5,760 nt of DNA from Acetobacteraceae bacterium. Lineage in GTDB: Bacteria; Pseudomonadota; Alphaproteobacteria; Acetobacterales; Acetobacteraceae. Where the stretch lies: positions 1 to 5,760 of the forward strand of contig JADYYZ010000315.1 of assembly GCA_020853405.1 (NCBI GenBank), given 5' to 3'. The stretch's first letter is position 1. Every line of letters starts with the position of its first letter. This document shows, one piece after another, positions 1 to 5,471 of this stretch. A model generated the notes under the pieces. It made no database searches. It saw nothing but the letters and a program-made list of their open reading frames with translations, and was not told the DNA's origin. Position numbers and translations under genes: made by a program.

Positions 1-66
1 CACCACGCTGGCGATGATCACCAGCAGCCGGTTCGTCAGGCTGTTGTCGAGTAGCCACTTGAACAT
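1..66 (-). CDS. czcA: CzcA, heavy-metal RND efflux pump, N-terminal 22 residues only
   Basis: Only the first 22 codons are present; the gene runs off the left edge. The peptide begins MFKWLLDNSLTNRLLVIIAS, the usual start of the HME-RND family: a short amphipathic cytosolic stretch followed by the first transmembrane helix. Members are inner-membrane proton antiporters of about 1,000 residues that export Co, Zn or Cd. The ATG at 66-64 follows the czcB stop by one base (TGA-C-ATG), and an AGGTG ribosome-binding sequence (complement of 74-78) lies 7 bases upstream inside the end of czcB, so the start is well supported. The identification rests on this short peptide plus position after czcC and czcB. 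Cation specificity cannot be judged because the helix-4 signature lies outside the window. Confidence 0.88.
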   Translation of the reverse strand, partial: MFKWLLDNSLTNRLLVIIASVV

Positions 67-67
67 G

Positions 68-1204
68 TCAGCGCACCTGGTTGATCAAGGTGGCGCCCTG
101 GGTGGCGATGCGGTCACCGGCCTTCAGCCCCGAGGTGATGGCGACGTTCAGGCCATCCAGCGGCTCGGTCGTGACGGTGCGCGGCTCGAAACGTTCGGGT
201 GCGGTCTTGACCCACACGACGGTCTGGTTCGCGGGGCTCTTCATCAGCGATGCCACCGGCACCGCCATGCCCTTGACCAGATCCTTGCCCTGGACGAAGA
301 CGCGCACCGGCTGGCCGACGGCCAGTGCGGAGAGGGCTTTGCCCTGCGCGCGGAAGGTCAGCGGAAGCGCCTGCTCGCGCAGGCTGCGGGCGGAGCCGAC
401 AAAGGCGAGCGGCACCCGCTCGTTGCCGACGGCGAGGGTCGCCCTCCCGATGTCGGCAGCGACCGCAGGGTCAAAGGTCACGGCCTCGATGTGCAGGCGC
501 TGAGGATCGACCACCTCGAACACCAGCTCGCGTGCATCGACCACCTGGCCGGCGACGACGTGGGTCGATGCGATCACGCCAGAGACCGGCGCGACCAGGG
601 CCTCGCGCGTTGCCAGCCCCGTGCCGACGGCAGCGATGCGTTCGGCCAGACTCAGCGCCTCGCTTTCGGCCGCCTCGATGTCCTTGCGTGGCACGGTGTC
701 GGAGAGTTCCTTGAGCCGTGCGACACGCTTGTCGGCCAGGGCCTTCGCGGCGCGCAGCTCGGCCAGTTGGGCGGCCTGGTTTGAGCGCTCGATCGGCGCG
801 GCCGAGGGAACGACGTAGGCCAGCACCTCGCCCTTGCGCACCGTCTGGCCTGCGGTCGGCAACCCGCGCGGGCCGGGTTCGACGCGGCCGGCGTTCAGGG
901 GTTGCACCTTGCCGCCAGCGTTCGGGTCCATCACGACCTTGCCGTTCAGCTCGAACGAGCGAGGCAGTTCCGCCGCCTCGGTGAGCAGTGTGCGGATGCC
1001 GAGCTGGCGCTGCGCCGGCTTGGGCAGGAAGACGCCGCCGTCCGGCAAGCGTTGCGGGCCGTTGGCGCTGGGCGCCGCGGCGGCGCCGCCGTGGTCATGG
1101 CCTTCACCGGCATGGACAGGCCGCGCACCGGCCAGGATGAGCATCAGGGCTGCAAGCGGAGTAGCCGCGAGCGCCGAGAACGTGCGGATGCGATTCGGTT
1201 TCAT
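68..1204 (-). CDS. czcB: CzcB, periplasmic adaptor (membrane fusion protein) of the Czc RND pump
   Basis: A 378-residue protein linking the inner-membrane pump CzcA to the outer-membrane channel CzcC. Residues 1-32 form a signal peptide (basic start KPNRIR, hydrophobic core, cleavage after PVHA). The mature protein begins GEGHDHGG, a short His-rich metal-binding-like motif. Lipoyl-type half-motifs lie near residues 103-133 (NAGRVEPG to VRKGEVLAYVVP) and 203-232 (LVAPVSGVIAS to LVFEVV). They flank a helical hairpin at about 141-200 (LAELRAAKALADKRVARLKEL). Beta-barrel and membrane-proximal domains follow to the C-terminus. It is shorter than the classical CzcB of about 520 residues. The ATG at 1204 overlaps the stop of the preceding gene by 4 bases (ATGA) and no Shine-Dalgarno is visible, so translation is probably coupled. 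The frame stays open far upstream of this ATG, but that extension is antisense-like noise over other genes. Confidence 0.93.
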   Translation of the reverse strand: MKPNRIRTFSALAATPLAALMLILAGARPVHAGEGHDHGGAAAAPSANGPQRLPDGGVFLPKPAQRQLGIRTLLTEAAELPRSFELNGKVVMDPNAGGKVQPLNAGRVEPGPRGLPTAGQTVRKGEVLAYVVPSAAPIERSNQAAQLAELRAAKALADKRVARLKELSDTVPRKDIEAAESEALSLAERIAAVGTGLATREALVAPVSGVIASTHVVAGQVVDARELVFEVVDPQRLHIEAVTFDPAVAADIGRATLAVGNERVPLAFVGSARSLREQALPLTFRAQGKALSALAVGQPVRVFVQGKDLVKGMAVPVASLMKSPANQTVVWVKTAPERFEPRTVTTEPLDGLNVAITSGLKAGDRIATQGATLINQVR

Positions 1205-1800
1205 GCGGGGGCTCCGGCGCGGAGTTGACGGTTGGCCGCAACGCGGCGGCCGACCACGATCAGGACGGCCAGGGCGGCGATGGCGCCTGCGGCCCAACCG
1301 GCGTACTCCTGCCAGCCGTGCGCATGTGCGGACTCGTCGGCATGCACCTCCTCGTGGAGATCGAACTCGCCAGCCAAGAGATCGGCCTCCGTGCCGGCCG
1401 TCACCGTGGCCGTGACCGGCAGGACGCCCGGCTTCGGCGCGGCTGCCAGCACGACTTCGTAGGCGTCCTCGTGCTTCTCGGCCTTGAGCTTGGTGCCGGC
1501 GATCTCGATCTCGATCTGGGCATCGGTGACCGGGCTGTTGTCGGCGGTGCGGTCCAGGTAGAGGGTGATCTGCTTGCCGTTGAGCACGCCGACCAGCTCG
1601 AAGGTCTCGGAGGCGGCCGCAAAGCGGGGCAGGGCGGGTCCGGTCGCCGCGGGAGCGGCTTCGCCATGGTCGTGGCCCTCGCCGGCGTGAGCCGGCGGGG
1701 ACAGGAAGGCAGCCGTGGCGAGGCCAAGCGCAGCGATGAAGGATGTCAGTCTCATGGTGAAGATTCGCAAGAGGAGGTGGGTGTTCGGTTCGTTCGTCAC
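1201..1800 (-). CDS. Unnamed periplasmic protein with C-terminal membrane anchor, between CzcC and CzcB
   Basis: I do not recognise a named family. From a GTG at 1800 it has 199 residues; from an ATG at 1755 it has 184. The GTG overlaps the czcC stop (GTGA), which suggests coupling, but the ATG gives a clean signal peptide (MRLTSFIAALGL, cleavage after PAHA). Neither start has a Shine-Dalgarno. Numbering from the ATG: residues 25-31 are GEGHDHG, the same motif found just after the CzcB signal peptide. Residues about 50-132 alternate beta-strand-like segments (FELVGVLNGKQITLYLDR, PVTDAQIEIEIAGTKL) and look like a small beta-sandwich. Residues 134-146 carry four histidines among acidic residues. 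Residues about 151-169 form one transmembrane helix, followed by a basic tail RRVAANRQLR. Predicted topology is periplasmic domain outside, C-tail inside. Its place in the operon suggests a pump accessory or metal-handing factor; this is inference. Confidence 0.85.
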   Translation of the reverse strand: MTNEPNTHLLLRIFTMRLTSFIAALGLATAAFLSPPAHAGEGHDHGEAAPAATGPALPRFAAASETFELVGVLNGKQITLYLDRTADNSPVTDAQIEIEIAGTKLKAEKHEDAYEVVLAAAPKPGVLPVTATVTAGTEADLLAGEFDLHEEVHADESAHAHGWQEYAGWAAGAIAALAVLIVVGRRVAANRQLRAGAPA

Positions 1801-3071
1801 TGCGGCAGCAGCCCCAGCGCCTGGCGCCAGGCCGAGATCGCAGCGGCCAGCTCGATGCGACTGCGCGCGGCCTGCCGTTCGGCCTCGTTGGCCTCTGCGT
1901 CGATGCGCAGCCGGGTCGGCAGGTCGGTCTCGCCCAGCCGGAACGACTTCTCGAAGAAGCCGCGTGTTTCGCGTGCCAGCGTCGCCCGGCGCTCGGCCGC
2001 TGCCAGCTGGACCCGCGCCGCGTCGACCCTTGCAACGGCGGCGTCGCGCTCGGACTGCAAGCGCGCGCGGTCAAGTGCAAGCTGGGCCTGGGCCTCGGCA
2101 GCATCGGCACGCGCGCTGGCCACTCGGCTGTCATGTCTCGGACCGCCACCGAACGGAATGCGCACGGCCAGCGTCACCGTCTGGCCGTATCGCTCGCCCG
2201 ATGCGCCGCGATCGCGCGTCGTGGCCAGGGTCAGTTCGGGGTTTGCACGCGACTGCGTGGCAGCCAGCACGGCGGTGCGCTCGGCGGCGCTGGCGCGGTC
2301 CTGCAGCTCCGTGATCGCCGGATGGGTGCCCGCCTCGGTCGCGGCGGGCTCCGGTTCGGCAGCGGCCATCACCGCGGGGGTCGTCCCGATTGCGCCCCCA
2401 GACAAGGCCTTGACCTGCTGCAGCGCCGCCGTGGCCGCAGCCTCGGCCTGCGCCAGTCCCGCCTCCGCCGCGGCCACGGCACCATCGGCCTGGTGCTGGT
2501 CGGCGCGGGCAAGCTCACCGGACCTGGCGCGGCGCGAGACGTCGGCGGCGAGCTTGCGCGCGTTGTCGAGCTGGCCGCGCGCGATCTCGACATCGACGCC
2601 GGCACGCTGCCAGGTCCACCAGGCTTCGCGGACCGCTGCGGCCAGGCGAACGCGGGCAGCCTGGGCGCGGCTTTCGACGGCGGCTGCCTCGGCCTCCGCG
2701 AGCGCGCCGCTGCTGCGGCGTTCGCCCGGAAGCCACAACGGCACGGCGAGACCAACCTCGAGTTCCCGGGCACCGTCGTTGCGGGTGAGGCGGTCGGTCT
2801 TGTGGCTTGCCTCGAACGCAGGCGGCTCGGGCGTCCAGGCTTCGGCCGCCCGGCGCTGCGCCTGCGCGGCTTCTCGGCGGGACTGCAGCGCCAGCGCCTC
2901 GGGTTGACGTGCCCAGGCCGCCTCGAAGAGTTCCTTGAGGCCGGGCGTGCCAGGTCCGCCGGGCGTGGGGGCTGCCGGCGCCTGCGCCACTGCGCCAGCA
3001 ACGGCCCCGGCCAGGACGGCGGCAAGCAGGGCCTGCCGCACGCCGATCGTTGTTCGTGTTCTCGGATGCAT
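1797..3071 (-). CDS. czcC: CzcC, TolC-like outer-membrane channel of the Czc pump
   Basis: A 424-residue TolC/OEP-family protein forming the outer-membrane exit duct of the CzcCBA tripartite pump. Residues 1-29 are a signal peptide (basic MHPRTRTT, Ala-rich core, cleavage after AVA before QAPA). There is no Cys anywhere, so it is not lipid-anchored. The rest shows the family pattern of two repeats of long Ala/Arg/Glu-rich helices with short strands between them (ELEVGLAVPLWLPGERR in the first half, YGQTVTLAVRIPFGGGPRHD in the second). The late segment FFEKSFRLGETDLPTRLRID matches the usual 'F..G..sl.dlL' region of channel proteins. The ATG at 3071 is preceded by GGAG (complement of 3078-3081) at 6 bases, a good ribosome-binding site. 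The stop overlaps the GTG start of the next gene. It is separated from czcI by a 153-base hairpin-rich gap. Confidence 0.93.
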   Translation of the reverse strand: MHPRTRTTIGVRQALLAAVLAGAVAGAVAQAPAAPTPGGPGTPGLKELFEAAWARQPEALALQSRREAAQAQRRAAEAWTPEPPAFEASHKTDRLTRNDGARELEVGLAVPLWLPGERRSSGALAEAEAAAVESRAQAARVRLAAAVREAWWTWQRAGVDVEIARGQLDNARKLAADVSRRARSGELARADQHQADGAVAAAEAGLAQAEAAATAALQQVKALSGGAIGTTPAVMAAAEPEPAATEAGTHPAITELQDRASAAERTAVLAATQSRANPELTLATTRDRGASGERYGQTVTLAVRIPFGGGPRHDSRVASARADAAEAQAQLALDRARLQSERDAAVARVDAARVQLAAAERRATLARETRGFFEKSFRLGETDLPTRLRIDAEANEAERQAARSRIELAAAISAWRQALGLLPQ

Positions 3072-3117
3072 CCGATGCTCCAGTGTGAAAGAAGGGGAAC
3101 ACGGGAGACCGGCGAGC

Positions 3118-3174
3118 CGCGACCAATGCGGTCGCGCCGACCCGAACGGGTTGCCGAGAGCGAGCTACGGCAAC
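3118..3174. repeat. Three adjacent inverted repeats in the czcI-czcC gap
   Basis: The 153-base gap between czcI and czcC holds no gene. It contains three perfect inverted repeats close together. CGCGACC/GGTCGCG at 3118-3136 has a 5-base loop. ACCCG/CGGGT at 3140-3151 has a 2-base centre. GTTGCCG/CGGCAAC at 3150-3174 has an 11-base loop. None is followed by a T run on the minus strand, so a classical terminator is unlikely. They could form RNA structure that partly separates czcI expression from czcCBA or marks mRNA processing; this is inference. Confidence 0.6.
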
Positions 3175-3224
3175 GCGCTCAGGCGCGGACGAGGTTCAGG
3201 AGGAGAACGAACCCGCCCCGCCGA

Positions 3225-3596
3225 TCAGGCGAGGCGCGCCCACTGAGGGCGTTCAGGTTGGGCTGCCGCCTGGGCAGCGCACGGGGCATCGCCGGCCGGA
3301 GTCGGGGCGGCCGTGGCGCGGTCGTGCGCCGTGGTGACGAGCGACACCAGCATGCCTGTGCACTGACCGTGGCAATGGCCACAGTCTGCGTCAGGCGCTG
3401 AAGTAGCGCCTTCGTCAGCACCCGATTGATCGGCCACATCCGCCGTTGCAGGCGCATGGCCGTGATCGGCGTGATCGTGGTGGCCGACATGGTCCGCTGC
3501 CGCGCCCGATTCATGGGCGCAGTAGTCCGCCACTGCCGCCCAGGACATCTGGGTGGGCAGCAGAACGAGCAGCAGGATGGCGAGCCAACGGCGCAT
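3225..3596 (-). CDS. czcI: CzcI-like periplasmic metal-resistance accessory protein
   Basis: A 123-residue exported protein of the CzcI family, which precedes czcC in classical czc operons and is thought to be a periplasmic regulatory or metal-buffering protein. Signal peptide about residues 1-20 (MRRWLAILLLVLLPTQMSWA). The mature protein starts with a conserved Tyr-Cys-x-His (residues 25-28). It then has a His/Asp-rich stretch at 36-47 (HVGHHDHADHGH), a low-complexity acidic linker, and a Cys/His cluster at 71-79 (DCGHCHGQC). These are plausible ligands for zinc or a related ion. The ATG at 3596 fits the signal peptide but lacks an obvious Shine-Dalgarno. It lies 68 bases after the transglutaminase-like gene on the same strand, probably in one operon. 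The identification is from the MRR...SWA start, Y-C-x-H and DCGHCH pattern plus position. Confidence 0.85.
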   Translation of the reverse strand: MRRWLAILLLVLLPTQMSWAAVADYCAHESGAAADHVGHHDHADHGHAPATADVADQSGADEGATSAPDADCGHCHGQCTGMLVSLVTTAHDRATAAPTPAGDAPCAAQAAAQPERPQWARLA

Positions 3597-3602
3597 GGGG
3601 TC

Positions 3603-3631
3603 AGAGTTTAGCGGCTACAGGGTTGACCCTG
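3603..3631. promoter_or_regulatory. Degenerate CadR-like half-site just upstream of czcI
   Basis: Positions 3612-3624 read CGGCTACAGGGTT, identical over 13 bases to the cadA operator at 5484-5496. On the minus strand this gives a consensus-like left arm ACCCTGTAG, but the right arm CTAAACTCT matches poorly (5 of 9). It overlaps a second palindrome, CAGGGT-TG-ACCCTG at 3618-3631. There is no convincing -35/-10 pair around the dyad. A TAAACT (complement of 3605-3610) lies only 8 bases from the czcI ATG. It may be a weak or relic metal-regulator site. Confidence 0.4.
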
Positions 3632-3664
3632 GGCATGCGAGGCCAAGCGGAGGCGTGAAGGACA

Positions 3665-4378
3665 TCACCACCGTCCGGCGCGGACGCGCGCCACGTTGTT
3701 GTTCATCCAGCGGCGGATCGCGTGCACGAACAGCCACCGCTTCGGACCACGCAGGTTGGCGCCGTGCAGGGCATAGAACGCGTCGGGATCGTCAAAGATC
3801 CCGAAGTCGTCGACGATGCCCTCCTTCTGGATGAAGGTGTCCTGGCCACGCCACTCGATGTCCGGCGCCGACAGGTCCCGGGTGGCGGCGCCAAAGCCGC
3901 AGAAGCGTCGCGCACCGGGGAATCTGCGTTGCAGGCTGCGAAGGTACTGCGCATCGAGGATGAATCCTTCGAGACAGACCCATCGCCCCTCGAACCAGAC
4001 CTCCACCCAGCTGTGGATGATGCGCCGCGGCGCGAGGACATACGCAATCCCGGTGATCGCGCCCTTCTGGAGCGCCTTGTCGATGGTGAAACCGTGGAAA
4101 CGGCACGGCACGCCGACGCTGCGCAACAAGGCCATCAGCAAGGTGCCCTTGGTGTTGCACTGCCCATGGCCGTCGGCCAGTATGCGGGATGCCGGCAGAT
4201 CGTCCGCCTCGTTGTAGCCGAATGCGATCTCGTCGCGGACGAAGGCGTAGACCGCGCCGATCCGCTCGCGCATCGGCAGCGCGCGCCACCCCCGCTCGGC
4301 GACAAGCCGCTCGATGTCAGGATGTTGGGTGTCGAGCAGTGGCGTGTTGCGAAGCAGTGACGAAGGTATGTCGGACAT
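3665..4378 (-). CDS. Transglutaminase-like superfamily protein, first gene of the czc operon
   Basis: A 237-residue cytosolic-looking protein (no signal peptide, no membrane segment) with the bacterial transglutaminase/papain-like core. The catalytic Cys is C74 in GHGQCNTKGTLLMALLRSVG, and the His is H122 in IIHSWVEVWFEGRW. The third residue, 15 positions after His, is Glu (E137 in VCLEGFILD) where an Asp is usual; D142 lies close by. Residues 37-54 (RERIGAVYAFVRDEIAFG) are the usual helix before the catalytic domain. Such domains act as peptidases, amidases or acyl transferases, and the substrate here is unknown. The ATG at 4378 follows a MerR-type promoter by about 30 bases of leader. No clear Shine-Dalgarno is seen. 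The gene runs towards czcI with a 68-base gap, so it probably heads the pump operon. Membership of the fold is confident; a role in metal resistance is inference from context. Confidence 0.85.
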   Translation of the reverse strand: MSDIPSSLLRNTPLLDTQHPDIERLVAERGWRALPMRERIGAVYAFVRDEIAFGYNEADDLPASRILADGHGQCNTKGTLLMALLRSVGVPCRFHGFTIDKALQKGAITGIAYVLAPRRIIHSWVEVWFEGRWVCLEGFILDAQYLRSLQRRFPGARRFCGFGAATRDLSAPDIEWRGQDTFIQKEGIVDDFGIFDDPDAFYALHGANLRGPKRWLFVHAIRRWMNNNVARVRAGRW

Positions 4379-4414
4379 GACTCGATCAGGGTGGCCCCAG
4401 GCGGCGACAGCCGC

Positions 4415-4445
4415 ATTTCAAACCCTGAAGCCACTACCGGGTCAA
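4415..4445 (-). promoter_or_regulatory. MerR-type metal-responsive promoter/operator before the transglutaminase-czc operon
   Basis: On the minus strand, -35 TTGACC (complement of 4440-4445) and -10 TGAAAT (complement of 4415-4420) are separated by 19 bases. This overlong spacer is the hallmark of promoters activated by MerR-family proteins. A dyad fills the spacer: left arm ACCCGGTAG, centre TGG, right arm CTTCAGGGT (4422-4442), with 7 of 9 arm positions symmetric. Aligned with the cadA promoter it matches at 25 of 33 positions. Transcription would start about 30 bases before the ATG at 4378. The likely activator is CadR or a close homologue. Confidence 0.75.
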
Positions 4446-4452
4446 GTCCGCC

Positions 4453-4476
4453 GCGCCGGCCGATCTCGGCCGGCGC
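4453..4476. terminator. Strong GC hairpin after the czcE-like gene (possible terminator)
   Basis: GCGCCGGCCGA at 4453-4463 and its exact complement at 4466-4476 form an 11-base stem around a 2-base centre (in practice 9 pairs and a 6-base loop). It lies 22 bases after the czcE-like stop and 7 bases upstream of the -35 of the next promoter. It could end czcE transcripts and insulate the next promoter. No T run follows on the minus strand and only TTGT on the plus strand, so an intrinsic terminator is not certain. Confidence 0.5.
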
Positions 4477-4498
4477 TTGTGCGCGCGTCGGACCGCGG

Positions 4499-4849
4499 TC
4501 AGCGGCGGTTGGACGGATCGCGCCCGACGTAGGCGACGGCGGATTTCGCGCCGAAGCCCGGCGGCGCGATCTTGGCGAGGTCGACGCCACGCCGGTCCAG
4601 GCCATTGAAGGTCCATGCGAACTGCTGTCCGGCGTCGCCGCGGAAGGCGACCGTCTCGCCGTAGGCGATGTTCGGGCGCGGGGCCTGCGCCAGGTCGACG
4701 ACACGAGCCGCGCTCGACACGGCGGCCGGCTGGCCGTAGATGGATTGGCCGTTCATGAAGGTCTCGCCAGCCGCGAAGCCGACGGCAGGCGCGGCCGCCA
4801 CGATCAGCACGGCCGACAAGCGGAGAAGGGATGACGAAGGTGATTGCAT
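4499..4849 (-). CDS. czcE: CzcE-like small periplasmic protein
   Basis: A 116-residue exported protein resembling the CzcE family, whose characterised member is a periplasmic copper-binding protein of Cupriavidus metallidurans. Signal peptide about residues 1-26 or 27 (MQSPSSSLLRLSAVLIVAAA, cleavage near GFAA before GETF). The family core is visible from 61 to 113: IAYGETVAF, then FAWTFNGL, then VDLAKIAPPGF, and a terminal AVAYVGRDP. The ATG at 4849 is preceded by GAGGAA (complement of 4853-4858), which favours it over an in-frame ATG at 4891 that would put a charged His-rich leader before the signal peptide. The mature protein has no His or Cys and only one Met, so the copper ligands expected of a CzcE are scarce. 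The gene stands alone between two intergenic regions with its own likely regulatory box. Confidence 0.82.
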   Translation of the reverse strand: MQSPSSSLLRLSAVLIVAAAPAVGFAAGETFMNGQSIYGQPAAVSSAARVVDLAQAPRPNIAYGETVAFRGDAGQQFAWTFNGLDRRGVDLAKIAPPGFGAKSAVAYVGRDPSNRR

Positions 4850-4888
4850 GAGTTCCTCGTGGTGGTGTGATCGGCTTTCACTCAGCCG

Positions 4889-4905
4889 CATGCCCCTATG
4901 GCATG
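4889..4905. repeat. Short inverted repeat in the czcE leader region
   Basis: CATGCC (4889-4894) and GGCATG (4900-4905) are exact complements around a 5-base loop. They lie 40 to 56 bases upstream of the czcE-like start, downstream of the proposed regulator box, so they would fall near the promoter core or in the 5' leader. No function can be assigned; a chance repeat is possible. Confidence 0.3.
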
Positions 4906-4931
4906 ACCACGGACTCTAGAAATCGCCTGGC

Positions 4932-4968
4932 GACAGTTTCGGAACCGGCAGATGACAGTTCGGTCATC
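4932..4968. promoter_or_regulatory. Possible OmpR-family metal-response regulator box upstream of czcE
   Basis: Positions 4951-4968 hold GATGAC and GTCATC, perfect 6-base arms separated by 6 bases. This layout (ATGAC-N6-GTCAT) matches the boxes known for CusR/CopR-type copper response regulators. A second GACAGTT lies 22 bases away (4932-4938 against 4954-4960), two helical turns, as expected for tandem binding of OmpR-family dimers. It lies 82 to 119 bases upstream of the czcE-like ATG. A weak TAGAGT -10 candidate is the complement of 4913-4918. The regulator itself is not in the window. Confidence 0.5.
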
Positions 4969-4989
4969 TGGCCCGAGGCCTGCGCCGGC

Positions 4990-5433
4990 TCAGTGAGCGC
5001 CGTGAACGTGGCGCCGCTTCGCCGGGGCCGCTGGCGCGGCGGCAGCGCGGTCCAGGCCGTTGAGGATGCCGCAATCCGCCAAGGCGTGGGGCGACGCGCA
5101 CCGCGCGCGCAGTGACTTCAAATCCTTCTCCAACGCTCGCAGTTCGCGAATGCGGTGCGCCACGTGGCCGATGTGCTCGTCCAGCAGGGCGTTGACCTCG
5201 CCGCAATCCTGCGCGGGCGACTCCCGCAGTGCGATGAGGGCCCGGATCTCGTCGAGCGTCATGTCCAGGTTGCGGCACTGCCGGATGAAGGCGAGCCGCT
5301 CGGCGTGCGCCGGCAGGTAGACGCGGTAGTTGTTGTCCGCCCGGGCCGGCGGCGGCAGCAGTCCCTCGCGCTCGTAGAAGCGGATCGTCTCCACGGGTGT
5401 TCCGGTGGCCTCGGCCAGCGCTCCGATCTTCAT
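4990..5433 (-). CDS. cadR: CadR, MerR-family Cd/Zn/Pb-responsive transcriptional regulator
   Basis: A 147-residue MerR-family activator that twists the long-spacer promoter of cadA when it binds metal. Residues 1-70 are the winged helix-turn-helix (MKIGALAEATGTPVETIRFY and EREGLLPPPARADNNYRVY). A dimerisation helix follows at about 80-110 (VNALLDEHIGHVAHRIRELR). C77, C112 and C121 occupy the places of the CadR/PbrR metal-binding cysteines, with C53 in addition. H87, H90 and the tail RRHVHGAH could form the extra His site described for CadR proteins. Thr12 stands in the GxP position where PbrR-type lead sensors carry a Cys, so CadR is the better name. The ATG at 5433 gives the canonical MKIG start; upstream in-frame starts would run into the operator. 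There is no clear Shine-Dalgarno. It is divergent from cadA. Confidence 0.9.
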   Translation of the reverse strand: MKIGALAEATGTPVETIRFYEREGLLPPPARADNNYRVYLPAHAERLAFIRQCRNLDMTLDEIRALIALRESPAQDCGEVNALLDEHIGHVAHRIRELRALEKDLKSLRARCASPHALADCGILNGLDRAAAAPAAPAKRRHVHGAH

Positions 5434-5451
5434 GGTTGCAAGCTTTCGACT

Positions 5452-5470
5452 TCCCTGATTGGGACAGGGA
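5452..5470. repeat. Short inverted repeat between cadR start and cad operator
   Basis: TCCCTG (5452-5457) and CAGGGA (5465-5470) are exact complements with a 7-base loop. They abut the -35 of the cadA promoter and lie 18 bases upstream of the cadR ATG, so the repeat would sit in the cadR leader RNA or act as an additional DNA site. The function is unknown. Confidence 0.35.
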
Positions 5471-5471
5471 C

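Noticed and set aside
14..1415. Several plus-strand open frames opposite czcB
   Set aside because: They are shadows of czcB: no ribosome-binding sites, no recognisable domains, Arg/Ala-rich composition.
1205..2149. N-terminal extension of the czcB frame upstream of position 1204
   Set aside because: The frame is open but overlaps two well-supported genes and yields Arg/Pro/Ser-rich low-complexity peptide. The signal peptide beginning MKPNRIR and the ATGA overlap fix the start at 1204.
1225..2907. Very long open frame on the plus strand (about 560 codons)
   Set aside because: It is antisense to the unnamed anchored protein and czcC, which have signal peptides, family features and coupled starts. 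The predicted peptide is Arg/Ala/Ser-rich and without domains; long antisense frames are common at this GC content.
4491..4500. Perfect palindrome GACCGCGGTC overlapping the czcE-like stop
   Set aside because: Ten bases in GC-rich DNA with no flanking features; likely chance.
4135..4704. Minus-strand frame bridging the czcE-like and transglutaminase genes
   Set aside because: It overlaps both genes out of frame, spans the promoter and hairpin, and has Arg/Ser/Pro-rich composition without domains.
4850..4891. Longer CzcE-like protein from an ATG at 4891
   Set aside because: It adds a charged, His-containing leader before a good signal peptide, whereas the ATG at 4849 has a GAGGAA ribosome-binding site.
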